Assembly: GCA_963681505.1 (NCBI GenBank)
Contig: OY811981.1
Coordinates: 3,226,572 to 3,290,571 of the forward strand
DNA from: Eunapius fragilis
Lineage: Eukaryota > Porifera > Demospongiae > Spongillida > Spongillidae
Direction of reading: 5' to 3'
Length of the DNA: 64,000 nucleotides
Positions 49,142 through 61,074 of this stretch are shown piece after piece (position 1 is the stretch's first letter; each line of letters opens with the position of its first letter). The notes beneath the pieces are model-generated. The model made no database searches. It worked only from the letters and a program-made list of their open reading frames with translations, and was not told the DNA's origin. A program made the position numbers and the translations under genes.

Positions 49142-49284
49142 TTCATAAGTTTTTTTCGCCTTGTCAGCAGTATCGCAGTCAATAATCCAATATCTTTAAT
49201 TATTTTTATAAGAATTAGTGATGATGTGTCCTCGCCCGCGCCCTCTTCTTCTTCGGGGACATCCTCTTCCCCAGCCTCCTTGCC

Positions 49285-49550
49285 ATGCTTGTTCTGGCCA
49301 GGTGGGCCAGGGTGGCAGTGGCCATACAAGCCAAGAGGGAAGCACTGCTGGTGGTGGTGGGGCAGCGCTGGTGGTGGTGGTGGGGGCAGCACTGGTGGTG
49401 GTGGTGGTGGGGGCAGCACTGGTGGTGGTCGGTGGGGGCAGCACTGGTGGTGGTGGTGGGGGCAGCACTGGTGGTGGTGGTGGGGGCAGCACTGGTGGTG
49501 GTGGCGGGGGCAGCGCTGCTTCAGGAGGTGGCGGGGGGAAGGGGAGAGGA
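49285..49550. repeat. (GGTGGTGGTGGGGGCAGCACT)n block
   Basis: Tandem units of 21-27 bp, about nine copies, much more regular than the equivalent blocks in units 1 and 2. Confidence 0.9.
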
Positions 49551-50542
49551 GTCAAAAGATGAATGTAGTCATCCTCTCCCTCATCCGACCCCTCGTTGGT
49601 GAAAAAACCTCGACATCTTCAGCTGCCATCTACATGTACATGACAGAGAGTATGATTAAATTTTTACCTCTTTCTTTTTTCAAGCGAAGTGCAAAGCCTA
49701 AAATCAACATAGTATTAAATTTTTACCTCTTTTTGCAAAGTGCACTATTCAGCAGGTGAGTGACTATAAACCTTGCAAAGCCTTAACACATGTGTAGACT
49801 GCAGTGCTAAAAATCTATTGGTCCAATTCCATCATAAAATTGACAGGGAGGGAAGGGGTGTATGTGTGTCAGTGGTGCTAAAAATCTATTGGTCAAATTT
49901 GATCCAGTAAAAATGCTCCCATCTAAACATGGAGGTGTAGCCTACATGCAATAGATGGATAGTGTGGGAGTGAACTACATGGCTCAGTGTAGATCGATGA
50001 GTAAGGAAGCCTTATCAGATTAAAACAATAGACACTAGTGTACACACACATGCATGCTTTACATGTGAAGTGAATGGTTTTGTGCAGATCCGTGCTGTAC
50101 ATAGTCGGGCGGGCCCTACTACCGCGTTTGGTTAGGCGACAAGCCCGACCAAACGTGGCCCGACTAAGCTGTACAAATGTTGCATGCACAGCTTTTTAAT
50201 GCAACATGCCATAACATACCTTTGGGTGGTAGTGGTAGTTCTGTGACCCCTGCGGTACCGCGTCCTCTCGGAAGCACATTTAGCCAATCGGACAGCGGGG
50301 TCATTCCAATACCGACTCCTTTTAGATGCTGTAATGGCAGCTGAATTGTCCTCGTATTTCTGCCTGCTGTTAGCAGCGCGGTTTCCCTCGAGGTCCTCTT
50401 CATATCGCCGCCTTTTAGCAGCACGGTTCTCCTCGTGTTAGTTAGTGCGTTGCACGTAGTTGTCAGAGGCCATTTTCTTTTCGGGATCGGCCTTGTAGCT
50501 GTCGCGTACAGAGGCCTCCTTTTCGGGATCGGCCTTGTACCT

Positions 50543-50568
50543 GCAGAGATAATATATAGATTATCTCT
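50543..50568. mobile_element. 26-bp palindromic insertion
   Basis: CAGAGATAATATATAGATTATCTCTG sits between GTACCTG and GTAGCTG. Unit 2 has a single CTTGTAGCTGTCGC at this spot. So 26 bases plus a 7-base near-duplication were added: two inverted ends with almost nothing between them. Confidence 0.7.
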
Positions 50569-50810
50569 GGTAGCTGTCGCTAACAGAGGCCTTCTTTTTT
50601 TCGGGATTGGCCTTGTAGAGCGCTCGGTCGTTAGCTTTGTTCTCGTCTTGCTTTTGGAGGTATTCCGCTCGTTGCTTTGATCTCTTCTTTTGATTACACG
50701 AAGGCATTTTTAGAATATTAAAACAACTTCACTAGCCAAAGTAACAACTAAACTGCGATAGGAACATCAATAAATTTAGTGCAGGTTGGAGTATTTATAC
50801 TGCCTATAAT

Positions 50811-51452
50811 CAGAGATAGTATAGAGAGGGATTGGAAACTAATCACGTGAGCCATAGAGTCCCATACATTCCGCGCGGACAATCCGAAACGTGAGAATCT
50901 CACCTCGTAAAAGGTGTCGGGGTAGGCTTTAAACTTTAGTAGCGAGCGCTGTGGTCGTTTCTTGGTGAGTTTGTGTTGGATTTTGAATATCTAGTATCAC
51001 TATCTACCTTTTGATCGCTTAAAACATCTGGTGTCAGGAGTTTAATTCGCTATTTTTCTGCGAAAAAGAGACTTGCCGTGACCAAATTTTTGTGTGCGAC
51101 TGTTTCTTGTGCAGGTTACGTGCCATAAGGTTACTTATAACGTCTCGTTACTACAAAGTTTCGCATGTGTTCAATTAAGAACGCGAAAAGGAAAAAGGCG
51201 CAACTACGTAGCTTAGTTGTATCTATTTCGCGGCACCTTGTGAACTTAACTCCAGGCAATCTCACTATCTCTAGTTCTGTTGTCTGTGTACCATTTCGTG
51301 TATTGTGTTTAATTGACATTTGCAAATCAGGCACCATAAAAATCCCTCTACTCTTTTGACTGCCTCTGGAAGCCATAGTGTGTATTCCTAGGATTGTCCG
51401 TGTTGATTGGTGTTGATTAATGAGTTTCCAATCCCTCTCTATACTATCTCTG
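50811..51452. mobile_element. 0.64-kb TIR element nested in unit 3
   Basis: About 30-bp inverted ends: CAGAGATAGTATAGAGAGGG and CCCTCTCTATACTATCTCTG. Missing from units 1 and 2. The interior has no recognised coding sequence. The CAGAGATA end is hAT-like and matches the 26-bp insert's ends. Confidence 0.85.
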
Positions 51453-51716
51453 CTATTATTATCTATTATTTATCATTATTAAACAGAACTTGATATATGT
51501 GTGTCTATATGACATGTAAGGATAACGTGCCGGTAAATTTCGAAGCGATTGGTACTATTGCCGTTCTTCAAAACCGTTCGTAGCTCGAGTTATACCTTCC
51601 TAAGAATAAGAAGACGACGACGACGACCAAGAATTATTTTAGGACTGGGCACGAGAAACAGGAAATTGTTTGTTTCTCTATAACCACACCGTTTTATGAC
51701 ACGTAGAACTGTACAT

Positions 51717-52528
51717 AGGCGTAGGAAGGGGGGGGGGGGGGGGGGGGGCTGAGGGGACTATAGCCCGCCCACTTTTAAATATGTGGGGGCTAAGCCCCCC
51801 CACTTTTATTATTGAGTATGAATAATTAATTATTGTGGTATATGTACATGTGACACGTGCTTCATGGCGACAAAGCGAAAGATAGTAACGGGCACGTATT
51901 CTAATAATAATATCAAGGCCGTAGACAAGGGAGGGCTTGGGGGGGGGGGGGGGGGGGGGGGGGCTTGAGCCCCCCAAAATTTTCCTTGAGAGAAAATATT
52001 AACCATATCTCGTATAATTAGAATTAACTAGAGTATAGTCCACAGCATGGACTCTATCTCTGCAGAAAGCATCATCCGAACAATAGAAGACATTTTGCTG
52101 AGGTTATCCCTTTCACTTCAGAATTGTCGTGGACTGTAAAACAGGTGTATCAACTACTATACTTCGAAAAGAGTATAGAGCTTTGTGCCATTGCTATGGC
52201 CATGCTCTGAACTTAGCTGTTCAAGACGCAGTAAAGGCAAATATCTTTCGTGATACATTAGACACTATCGAAGAAATGACAAAGCTGATCAAAAAATCTC
52301 CACGGCGGCAAGTGATTTTTGAAAACTAAAATATATAGCAATAGCATCCGTTGCTATACCGTATAGAGCCGGGTCAATTTCTGCATTTAATGTTAAGTTT
52401 TTGCTAACAACAAATAAGGAAAAGGTTAAAGCGGCCGGGGAGCTTACACTAACAGCGCTCCCCCAAACCCCCTATCTGGGGGCAGGAGGGGGCACGCCCC
52501 CTACTGCACGCACCCCCAGTTTTTATAG

Positions 52529-52569
<41 letters not shown>

Positions 52570-52710
52570 ACTTTGAAAGTTGTTTACGGCCATGCCGGTT
52601 TGTTAGTCTCTCGGGCCATGACGTAATATTACGTCATGGCATAAAATGACCACGCCCACTTTAATCAAGTTCACTTCAGCCCCCCCACTTTTAAATACGT
52701 TCCTACGCCT
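51717..52710 (+). mobile_element. 1-kb element with hAT/ZMYM-type transposase fragment
   Basis: Inverted ends AGGCGTAGGAA and TTCCTACGCCT, absent from units 1 and 2. At 52129-52329, GVSTTILRKEYRALCHCYGH, ALNLAVQDAVKANIFRDTLD and EEMTKLIKKSPRRQVIFEN match a block of hAT-type transposases of the ZMYM/DUF4371 group. Only this fragment of the enzyme remains. Long G or C runs at 51728, 51940 and 52531-52567. Confidence 0.7.
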
Positions 52711-52850
52711 CTGCTGTAGGTCGTTGTGCTCTCATTCTATGCGATAAAGAGATAAGCGATCCGTTTCTCCGTTGTCCCTCCAGACGTTTTATCAATGACA
52801 TTAATCAACCCTCAACCAATCCTATATTGAACCTGCTGCCGCAGGTTCAG

Positions 52851-53207
52851 ATAGTAGCTAATTACGTTCTTACCATCCACAGACCTTGCCTACTTAGTTA
52901 AGTGCAGAGAGTTGAATCTACTATAGGTCTATATCCCTATAGTGCTCAACTATGCACACAGTCTGATTCTCCCTCCGATGTTAATGAGCATACCAATCGT
53001 ATGTTAAAACAAGCCGTGGGCGTGATTTAAATCACGCGACGAATTAACAAAGCAACTTTCAATCGCGTGATCTAAATATATAGGATTAGGACTAGAGTAA
53101 GTTATGCTAGCGGTGCAATTTACAAGGAACCCAGCTGATTTTATAGATGGTTTATAGTGTTGCCGTAATTAATAGTTTGATACCCCAGATAACGAAACGA
53201 CAACGTA
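52851..53207. promoter_or_regulatory. Short upstream region of HECW-like copy 2
   Basis: Only 357 bp separate unit 3 from the start codon, so the 5' UTR and core promoter of copy 2 must be here or inside the element. No convincing TATA or initiator was identified. Confidence 0.3.
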
Positions 53208-53932
53208 ATGACGACAACGTTGGAAGGCACGCCCACTGAAGTCGAAGGGAGCTTACAGCTTGATAAGACAGAGATTGATGTTCAACAGTGCGTGAAAGTT
53301 TACTGGAACTTTTCTCTCTCCTCGTACATACCAAATAGTAGAGACACTGTCGGAGTCTTCGAAGTTGGTAAGAATCATTCGTGGGGTGGGTGGGGCAATT
53401 TTAGCAGCGCTCCTTACTGGGCCATGGGCGTTGACCCGTGTACGTATTGAGTATTGAAAATTCTTTAACTGGCAGAAGATAAAGACTTTGACAACTGTCT
53501 GGAATGGAAAGAAAAAGGTGAGAACAGCGCCAGATCTGGCTGCATCAAGTGGAGGCTGACGGCAGAAAAATTTGAGAGTAAGTGTGGCTAAGGTACTTGG
53601 TCCGTACGATAGTACACGTACTGACTAAACTTGGTTGCAAATGTGGTTATGAATCTGGCTTTCTAAGTATGGATGGGCTTAGGCCAATATTATTATTTGT
53701 CCACAGCATCTTAAACGGTGACCTTCCTCTATGTTAACCATTTTTTTGGTCTCTCCTTACATGACCAGAACAAGTCACAGTTGTCAACTTCTGCTACTTT
53801 CGTTTTGACGACGTTCTGTTGTTCAAAAGTCCACCACTTGTGGTGATCAACCCTGAGTCTCAGCACCCTGGACAGTCACACCTTGTGCCATCCTTAGCTC
53901 CTAGTGTTGAACCATTTCCCATTGAGGTGTAT
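53208..53932 (+). CDS. Copy 2, exons 1-3: SKICH-like N-terminal domain
   Basis: [20 protein letters not shown], then [20 protein letters not shown], exon 2 [20 protein letters not shown] and exon 3 [20 protein letters not shown]. Exon 3 is far more alike to copy 1's exon 3 at the DNA level than exons 1 and 2 are to theirs. Confidence 0.8.
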
Positions 53933-56900
53933 GGTGAGAAATTTGGCATAGTTATAATTGACCCCCCATGTTAGAAGCTGCATTCATTGCTCTTGCTGCA
54001 CAAAAACTATTGGATAGATCAGTTCCAATTAACTGCCATGCTCATTGCAGGTGTTCACTGCACTGGGCTCCATATGAGGTTGCACTTGCCCAATCCTGTC
54101 CTCCAATTCCACCTTACCCATGCCCCCAAGGCCCACACGTTACCGCACCATGGTCAGAAGGTCACCACAATGGTATTACCGATGACGATTAACCCCAGAT
54201 GGCTCCAGGTAAGTGATTGCTGCTATAAGCTAATTACAATAAATGCGCGTCTGTATGTAAGCCTGACGTGTTTCATAGCGGTCCAGGCTTTTAAAAATAA
54301 TGTGGCATGCTGCCCTATAAGTAGGCCTGCAGATGATAGTACTCCCAGGTTCTTTCTGGCTTGCTGCATGTGGTATGGCTTGCTGTGCCAGCACAAGCTA
54401 ATAGGAGTCACTGTGGCATTGCTCCAAGAATACAAATTGTAAATATATCGTCAAAAAAACAGCAAGTTAAAACAATGAGAGATAACCTTGCACATTAGTT
54501 CATGTCCAGAGGCATGTTGTCTCCAATAACGATGTACAATCCTCTATGTCACACCTTCCCCTCCCCCCCCCATGGTACTATAAATATTATTCGACCTATC
54601 TTTGCATCCCTGCACACAGAGCTTTACATTCACAGCTCTCCCATCTGACATACTGATGATTGAAGTGAGGAATGATGCAAGGATAGTCAGGTCATTTTGG
54701 GGTAAGGTGGACGTACCTCTAAGACAATTCCTGAGGTGGAGAGGAGAAACGTGAGTGTGATAAGTCTGTATGTGATGACTGTTCCATCAGAATGCTTGCA
54801 GGACATTGACCTTTGCGCTTCAGAAAAGACTCCCAAGTGATTCAGCTACTGGTACCATAACATTGACTGTACGCAATTGGCATCTGGAACCTCCGCCTGA
54901 GGAAAGACTAGGTTAGGACAGTGATACGTACAGAACACAATCATTCAAACAATAATATTTCTAGGTGCTGAGTCCACACAAGGCCATACGAGTGCTGCCC
55001 TGACAGAGAGTACTGGCCAAGACCAGGGGAATGCTAGCCCAGGTCAGAGTACTGGCCAAGACCAGGGGGATGCTAGCCCAGGTCAGAGTACTGGCCAAGA
55101 CCAGGGGAATGCTAGCCCAGGTCAGAGTACTGGCCAAGACCAGGGGAATGCTAGCCCAGGTCAGAGTACTGGCCAAGACCAGGGGAATGCTAGCCCAGGT
55201 CAGAGTACTGGCCAAGACCAGGGGAATGCTAGCCCAGGTCAGAGTACTGGCCAAGACCCAGCTGGTGGGCTAGACCAGAGTATAGAGCCACATCAGGACC
55301 CAGCTGGTGGGCTAGACCAGAGTATAGAGCAACACCAGAGTGGTATAGGCCAGGAACAGAGTGCTGGTCAAGACCAGAGCAGTGGTTGCCAAGACCAGAC
55401 TGCAGGCCAAGACCAGAGTATACACTCAGACCAGAGTACACAGGGAGGACATAGCCTCCAGAGGAGCGATGATGGAGGCGTGTCTCCATCCCAAAGCAGT
55501 AACACGACCACACCCTCCTGTGCCAACGCTGTTGCACCGCCGGCAATAACCCCAAATGCTGTCATTGATAGTCACCCTGTCCTGGATGCTCCGTCGTTGC
55601 ACAGTCCTGGTGAACCACAGGAGGTGGTACCACCGCACGCAGCTCCTGTTGTCATCATCGAACCTCCTAGTGGGGAAAGGTGAGCCGAAATGTTTCTTGC
55701 TGCACAAAGCGTGCCTATCTAGTCAATGCCTCTTGAACGTAGCGTTTATCACAAGTGGCACATATTACTCAATTTCTCAAAGAGCTGCAATGTAGCAGCA
55801 CGCTCCTGTTTAGCCTGTGGAAATGATTACATGTGCTCATTTATTTGAGCACGCCCCCCCCCCCTCCTTCCCAAATCCCCCAACATATCTGTGTTTAGAT
55901 AAAAAATTCAATTTTTAAAAACTCCAGATCACAAAATAACAAAGAAGCCATTCGAAGGCACGCATCTCTCCTCCGGAACGCGTCACAGCATGGCAAGGCT
56001 TCCAGGAGGACATTTAAGCAGGTCCAAGGTCTGTCACCATCGCATGCAGCTGCGATAGCAGAGGTAGCGGCTGGTAAGTGTGTGCCTGCCATGCTAATGG
56101 TGTGTGCCAATTAGGATACACATTTCAATGCAGAGTCACAGAGCATTTCTGTTGCTCAGGGGGGTCAGGAGGTTCAGGGTAGTCAGGAGAGTCATCCTAA
56201 AGATATGGATGTCGCTGGTGAGTAGGCAGATATGTATTTTGTCTTATATGAACATCTAATGTTTTGCAGAGAACACTGTTCAAACAATGGACAGGTTAGC
56301 TGCTATTTATGCATATCTATCTACACAAGCGGACGTGCTATATCCACTATATTGTCAAGTTTTTATCTGTGTAAATTACATATTAACTACCATCTTCCCT
56401 CAATTTGAATGTGTAGGCTATTCGAATTTTTAGCTGCATCTGCGGACAATGAAGCTGATGAATCAGAGCAAAAGAGAGACATGACACAGCTGCATATAGA
56501 ACGCCAGGAAAGCATCGATGATAACCTCAGAAACACACCTGGCTTTAAATTTATCACAAGGCTAGATCTATACCAGTATGCACGAGTGAGTTAGTCTTCC
56601 ATATGTGGAGAACGTGTGATGTGTACTTCCCCACCCCTCCCCTCCCCCACCTTGCTATGTAGACGATCAATAACAATGTGTTATTTTCAAGTCCAGAGGC
56701 AATTAGATTAATACAGGCCATCAGGAGCAATCACGCCCTTTACTCTGAATATCAGCACACTGAGATGTTTGTTAGCATTGTAAACAGCTTTGCACACACT
56801 GAATGGAATCTGCCTGCCGGATGGGAGAAAAAGATTAATCCAAAGACTAAGAAGGTTTGTGCCTTGTTAGAGACTACACATAGTAGTGTGCACCTTCATG

Positions 56901-59900
56901 TGTGGTATTCTGTTGTCCTCGTGTTCGTAGGTGGTGTTTGTTGATCACAATTCTCGTCTCACAACGTTCATCGATCCTAGATTGCCATATGTTGGCAACG
57001 AGGGGCAGGGCAGCTCCCAAGACTCCAAACCAACAATGCCTGTAAGGTTAAAAGAATGTGGGTCTGATGGGTGCAAGTAATGCCAGTACACTTTTTAATT
57101 GCTTTGTCATTGTTAAATGTGCAGATGTCAAACATATCTAAATTTTCAAGCTGTGTAGCATAAATGGATGTACAATGTAGTATAGTGCAGTCATAAATGG
57201 TGTAATAGAGGTGTTAGATGATAGGTGTAGTAGGGGGTGTTAGAAGGTGTAATAGAGGGTGTTAGAAGGTGTAATAGAGGGTGTTAGAAGGTGTAATAGA
57301 GGGTGTTAGATGATAGGTGTAGTAGGGGGTGTTAGAAGGTGTAATAGAGGGTGTTAGAAGGTGTAATAGAGGGTGTTAGATGATAGGTGTAGTAGGGGGT
57401 GTTAGAAGGTGTAATAGAGGGTGTTAGAAGGTGTAATAGAGGGTGTTAGATGATAGGTGTAGTAGGAGGTGTTAGAAGGTGTAATAGAGGGTGTTAGAAG
57501 GTGTAATAGAGGGTGCAAGAAGGTGTAATAGAGGTGTTAAAAGGTGTAATAGAGTGTGTTATAAGGTGTAGTAGATGGTGTTAAAAGGTGTAGTAGAGGG
57601 TGTTAGGTGTAGTAGAGGGTGTTAAAAGGTGTAGTAGAGGGTGTTAGGTGTAGTAGAGGGTGTTAGAAGGTGTAATAGAGGGTGTTAGAAGATAGGTGTA
57701 GTAGAGGTGTTAGAAGGTGTAATAGAGGGTGTTAGAAGGTGTAATAGAGTGTGTAAGAAGGTGTAATAGAGGTGTTAAAAGGTGTAATAGAGTGTGTTAG
57801 AAGGTGTAGTAGATGGTGTTAGAAGGTGTAGTAGAGGGTGTTAGGTGAAGTAAAGGGTGTTAGAAGGTGTAGAAGAGGGTGTTAGGAGGTGTAGTAGAGG
57901 GTGTTAGAAGTATAGTAGAGGGTGTTAGAAGGTGTAATAGAGGGTGTTAGGTGTAGTAGAGGGCATTATAAGGTGTAGTAGAGGTGTTAGATGATGGGTG
58001 TAGTAGGGGGTTATAATGAGGCTTTGTGTTTGTATGTGCATACATTGGATTTCCATGGCTGGTGTGTAATAATTAAAGACACTTGATGCACAACTATCTG
58101 TATAACCTTGTATATCTTCGCTAAACTGATCTGACTTTCATTGTACCCATTTCAAGTGGACATATGACTCATTACTTCCTGAAATTAGTAAATGAGTAAC
58201 TCTTACAGAGAGCTAATTGATCTATTCCTCTAGGTACACAACCGTGTCATTATCTCTGCAGCTCCACCTGCGCCTCCCAGTACTACTGCTAATGCTATAC
58301 TCATGACTGGAGCACATGAATGGAGTAAGGCATCTCCACACATATGCACATGTGTAAAGCAATGACAGTACTCCTTGTGTGCTCCATTTAGACTACAATG
58401 ACCAGGTTGTGGCCTTTCTAAGGCAGCCAGACATATTTGTCAGAGTAAAATCAATAAATCCTGAACTTCTAACTCATGATATGAGGTACACGGTATTGTT
58501 ATACTTGTTTGATCTGTAACTTTGCAAATGTACACAGAATTGCCATTGAGACGATTAGGAGTGACGGGACATCTGCCCTTCAGAACATTCAAGAGACCTC
58601 TACTGACCTATCGATGCAACTGACTTTTGTTTTAAGGTGCAAGCATGTAGGCTTAAGTGCTAAATTGTGAACTCTTTTAAATGAACAGTTGCTTTGAGGA
58701 AGAGATATCATCATTCACTTCCAATGTGCAACAACCAAGTGTGCAAAGGTACATATAGGATGTAATGTGACTTGGGATGTTGCCTCACGGATTGTCTTCT
58801 ACCATTGCAGCATTTCTGAAATTATTGATTTCTTTAGAGGCACAGATCCAAGTTTCATCATACAAACCTTGCCAGCAGCATTTCAAACCATTCCACCAGA
58901 GTACCAGTATGTACAGTTAGTTGGATGCATGCTGCAGATATGCTTAACAGTGGGTGTATCTTCAAAGGGAACATGCTTGATTTGCCTCCTCTCCCATACA
59001 TTGAATTTGCTTAATCATTGGGTCGAATTGGTTGGGAAAGCAGGTGTTCACACAACAGTATCGTATAATGATCCAAACAAATAAATATTTTCAGAACTCC
59101 TAACCAGATGCAACAAAATGTTCTAACGAAAGGGTTAGAATTTGAGGGATTTTTATAATGCCTTACTTTCCTCTGAAATTATTAGGCAGTGATAAATATA
59201 TTTCTTGTAGTTTATTAGGCAGTGATAAATATATTTCACGTAGTTTATTAGTCAAATCTGTGCAATAATTATGACTCTTTTTCCCTTCCAACCTGTAGTG
59301 CTTGGGCACATGAGTTGTCTCATGCAACTAATCCCCAGGAATTGCTGTCAAGGATGCAAGGGGACAGATCATTCGCAAACTTTGTGCAGTAAACACTGTG
59401 GGAGCTATTTTATAATAATCCCACCTAAATTTATCTCTGTGGTACAGGGAATTTTCAGAAGTCCTTCGGGCTCAACTAATAGGATCATCAGTGTTGCCAA
59501 GAAATGAGGCTCCTATAGCCCAACCTAGCATCATTGATACAAAAGAAAGTGAAACGAACAGCCAGAAGATTGCGTTTCAATCCAAATTACTGTATCTAAA
59601 AGCACATTATAACCTTTCAGCGAATTGTTTCATTGTCAATGTTGGAAGAGACAATATATTAGCTGGTGCATTCAGATATATAATGCATCATCCAGTTACA
59701 ACACTGAAAACACAAAAAATACAAGTTTGTTGGAGTGGGGAATATGCGTGAGTTACTCAGTAAGACATCAGTGATCATGACGCATTTCCTGTATCACTTC
59801 ATTAGAATTGATGCAGGTGGACCATCACGAGAGTTCTTCTTCAAACTATCTCAACAACTCTTTAATCCTTACTATGGTCTTTTTCAGTACTCAAGCCAGG

Positions 59901-61074
59901 GTTCTTACACTGTTCAGATAAGCCCATTCTCATCCCAAATCAATGATGCACTTAAATGGTTGGTACAACATTAGTGTGTCAAGAGCTTTTTTGTTTCACA
60001 ACATGTCCACTTTCAGGTTCAGATTTGCTGGTAGGGTTATTGGTTGTGCAATTATACAGGGACACCTGTTGGATGTTTCCTTTGCACACCACTTTTACAA
60101 GGCGTTACTGAACATGTATGCTGTTGCTTAGCTTGTAGTGGCAGAAGGGTAGCATCTTTTTCTCATGCAGGCCATTTTCCTTGAATGACGTTGAGGCAGT
60201 TGATGTGAGCTTCTACAACAGCCTTGTGTATCTCCAACAGAATGATCCTGAAGACCTTCAGCTCACCTTCTCTGTCGAAGAGGAATGCTTTGGAGAGGTA
60301 TGCATGTATAAATGGTATAAATATTGGATTGAAATTCTAGCAGTTACTATATTCATAGATGGTTGAAACAGATTTGAAGAAGCTTGGTTCAAAGATCCCT
60401 GTTACAGAGCAGAACAAGAACGAATATATTAAGCTGATGGTTGACTGGAAGCTCTCCAGAGGAGTGCATGAGCAGATGGAAGAATTGATATCTGGTCTTA
60501 GGGAACTCATTCCTTTGGATTACCTGACCCCCTTTGATGCACGAGAACTGGAGTGGGTGATTGCTGGAACGGCAGAGATCAATGTGGAGGACTGGAAGAA
60601 AAACACTGCATACTCTGGTACATTACATCACCTGCAAATTGTAGTTTATATGTATTATAATTCCACAGGCTATGATGCAAATAATCAGGTGGTCAAATGG
60701 TTTTGGGAGGTTGTAGATTCCTACTCAAATGAACAGAAACTGAAGCTTCTACAGGTCAGTTTGCAGACAACAATGCAGCATCATCCATTTCATTTTCTGA
60801 CCAAAGTTTGTGACAGGAACATCCAGCATTCCTTTTGGTGGATTTAAAGCCTTACAAAGACCATTTACAATAAATTCTGCTGCAGATGTAGCAAAATTGC
60901 CTTGGTAAGTCTTCTGTTTCAAGTCTTAGTGTGATTAAAAAATTTATTACTGTTCCTCTCAGCTCACACACATGTTACAGCTCACTGGATCTTCCGAGAT
61001 ATTTATCATTCAACATGCTGAAAGAGAAACTAACTATGGCCATAGAAGGGTGTGATGACTTTGGATTTGGATAA
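53208..61074 (+). CDS. HECW-like HECT-type E3 ubiquitin ligase, copy 2
   Basis: Paralogue of 2688-18632 with the same domain order and mostly the same exon phases. Exons I place: 53208-53367, 53476-53577, 53769-about 53932, 54051-54209, about 54627-54751, about 54803-54914, about 54965-55680, about 55927-56073, about 56132-56218, about 56270-56294, about 56417-56587, about 56664-56853, about 56932-57042, about 58232-58322, 58391-about 58483, about 58539-58635, about 58688-58750, about 58811-58909, an uncertain part 59090-59390, about 59460-59747, and HECT exons to 61074. The product is HECW1/2-like; both copies are more like each other. Stop TAA at 61072-61074. All catalytic landmarks intact. 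Confidence 0.85.
54051..54914 (+). CDS. Copy 2: C2 domain
   Basis: [73 protein letters not shown] and [11 protein letters not shown] parallel copy 1 exons 4-6. Confidence 0.75.
55005..55257 (+). repeat. Coding 39-bp tandem repeat in copy 2
   Basis: About six and a half near-perfect units, GGCCAAGACCAGGGGAATGC then TAGCCCAGGTCAGAGTACT, translate in frame as ([13 protein letters not shown])n. A degenerate Gln-rich tail follows to about 55450. The position corresponds to the 30-bp coding repeat of copy 1, but the sequence is unrelated. Confidence 0.95.
56417..57042 (+). CDS. Copy 2: helical box and WW domain
   Basis: [27 protein letters not shown], then [20 protein letters not shown] and [15 protein letters not shown] joined to [20 protein letters not shown]. 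Same WW arrangement as copy 1. Confidence 0.85.
57165..58017. repeat. 850-bp minisatellite in intron, 22-bp unit
   Basis: Tandem GGTGTAATAGAGGGTGTTAG AA with variants (GATAGGTGTAGTAGGGGGTG). A higher-order pattern is visible at 57200-57500, where a block with the GATGATAGG variant recurs about every 75-110 bp. It separates the WW exon from the next exon at 58232. Confidence 0.95.
58391..59390 (+). CDS. Copy 2: VAFLR module and pre-HECT linker
   Basis: [60 protein letters not shown] and [20 protein letters not shown] follow each other. 59298-59390 gives [27 protein letters not shown]. The link across 58910-59298 is not resolved. Confidence 0.6.
59460..61074 (+). CDS. Copy 2: HECT catalytic domain
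   Basis: [93 protein letters not shown]. The catalytic cysteine in [10 protein letters not shown] has its TGT at 60973-60975. It ends ...DDFGFG. The N-terminal HECT residues ([12 protein letters not shown]) depart from the RRDHILADAF pattern that copy 1 retains. Confidence 0.88.

Larger units (their letters stand above)
48853..52850 (-). mobile_element. Helentron-like element, unit 3, with nested insertions
   Basis: Same family as units 1 and 2. Palindromic head 48853-49141, GGT-rich block about 49285-49550, reduced palindrome 50104-50172, (ADPEK)-type remnant on the minus strand at about 50370-50707, tail hairpin GAACCTGCTGCCGCAGGTTC at 52829-52848. It is lengthened by a 26-bp palindrome (50543-50568), a TIR element (50811-51452) and a hAT-type element (51717-52710). 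Compared with unit 2, each insert is clean. The tail lies 357 bp before the start codon of HECW-like copy 2. Confidence 0.65.

Noticed and set aside
54961..55254. Minus-strand frame with [12 protein letters not shown] repeats
   Set aside because: Shadow of the 39-bp coding repeat in HECW-like copy 2.
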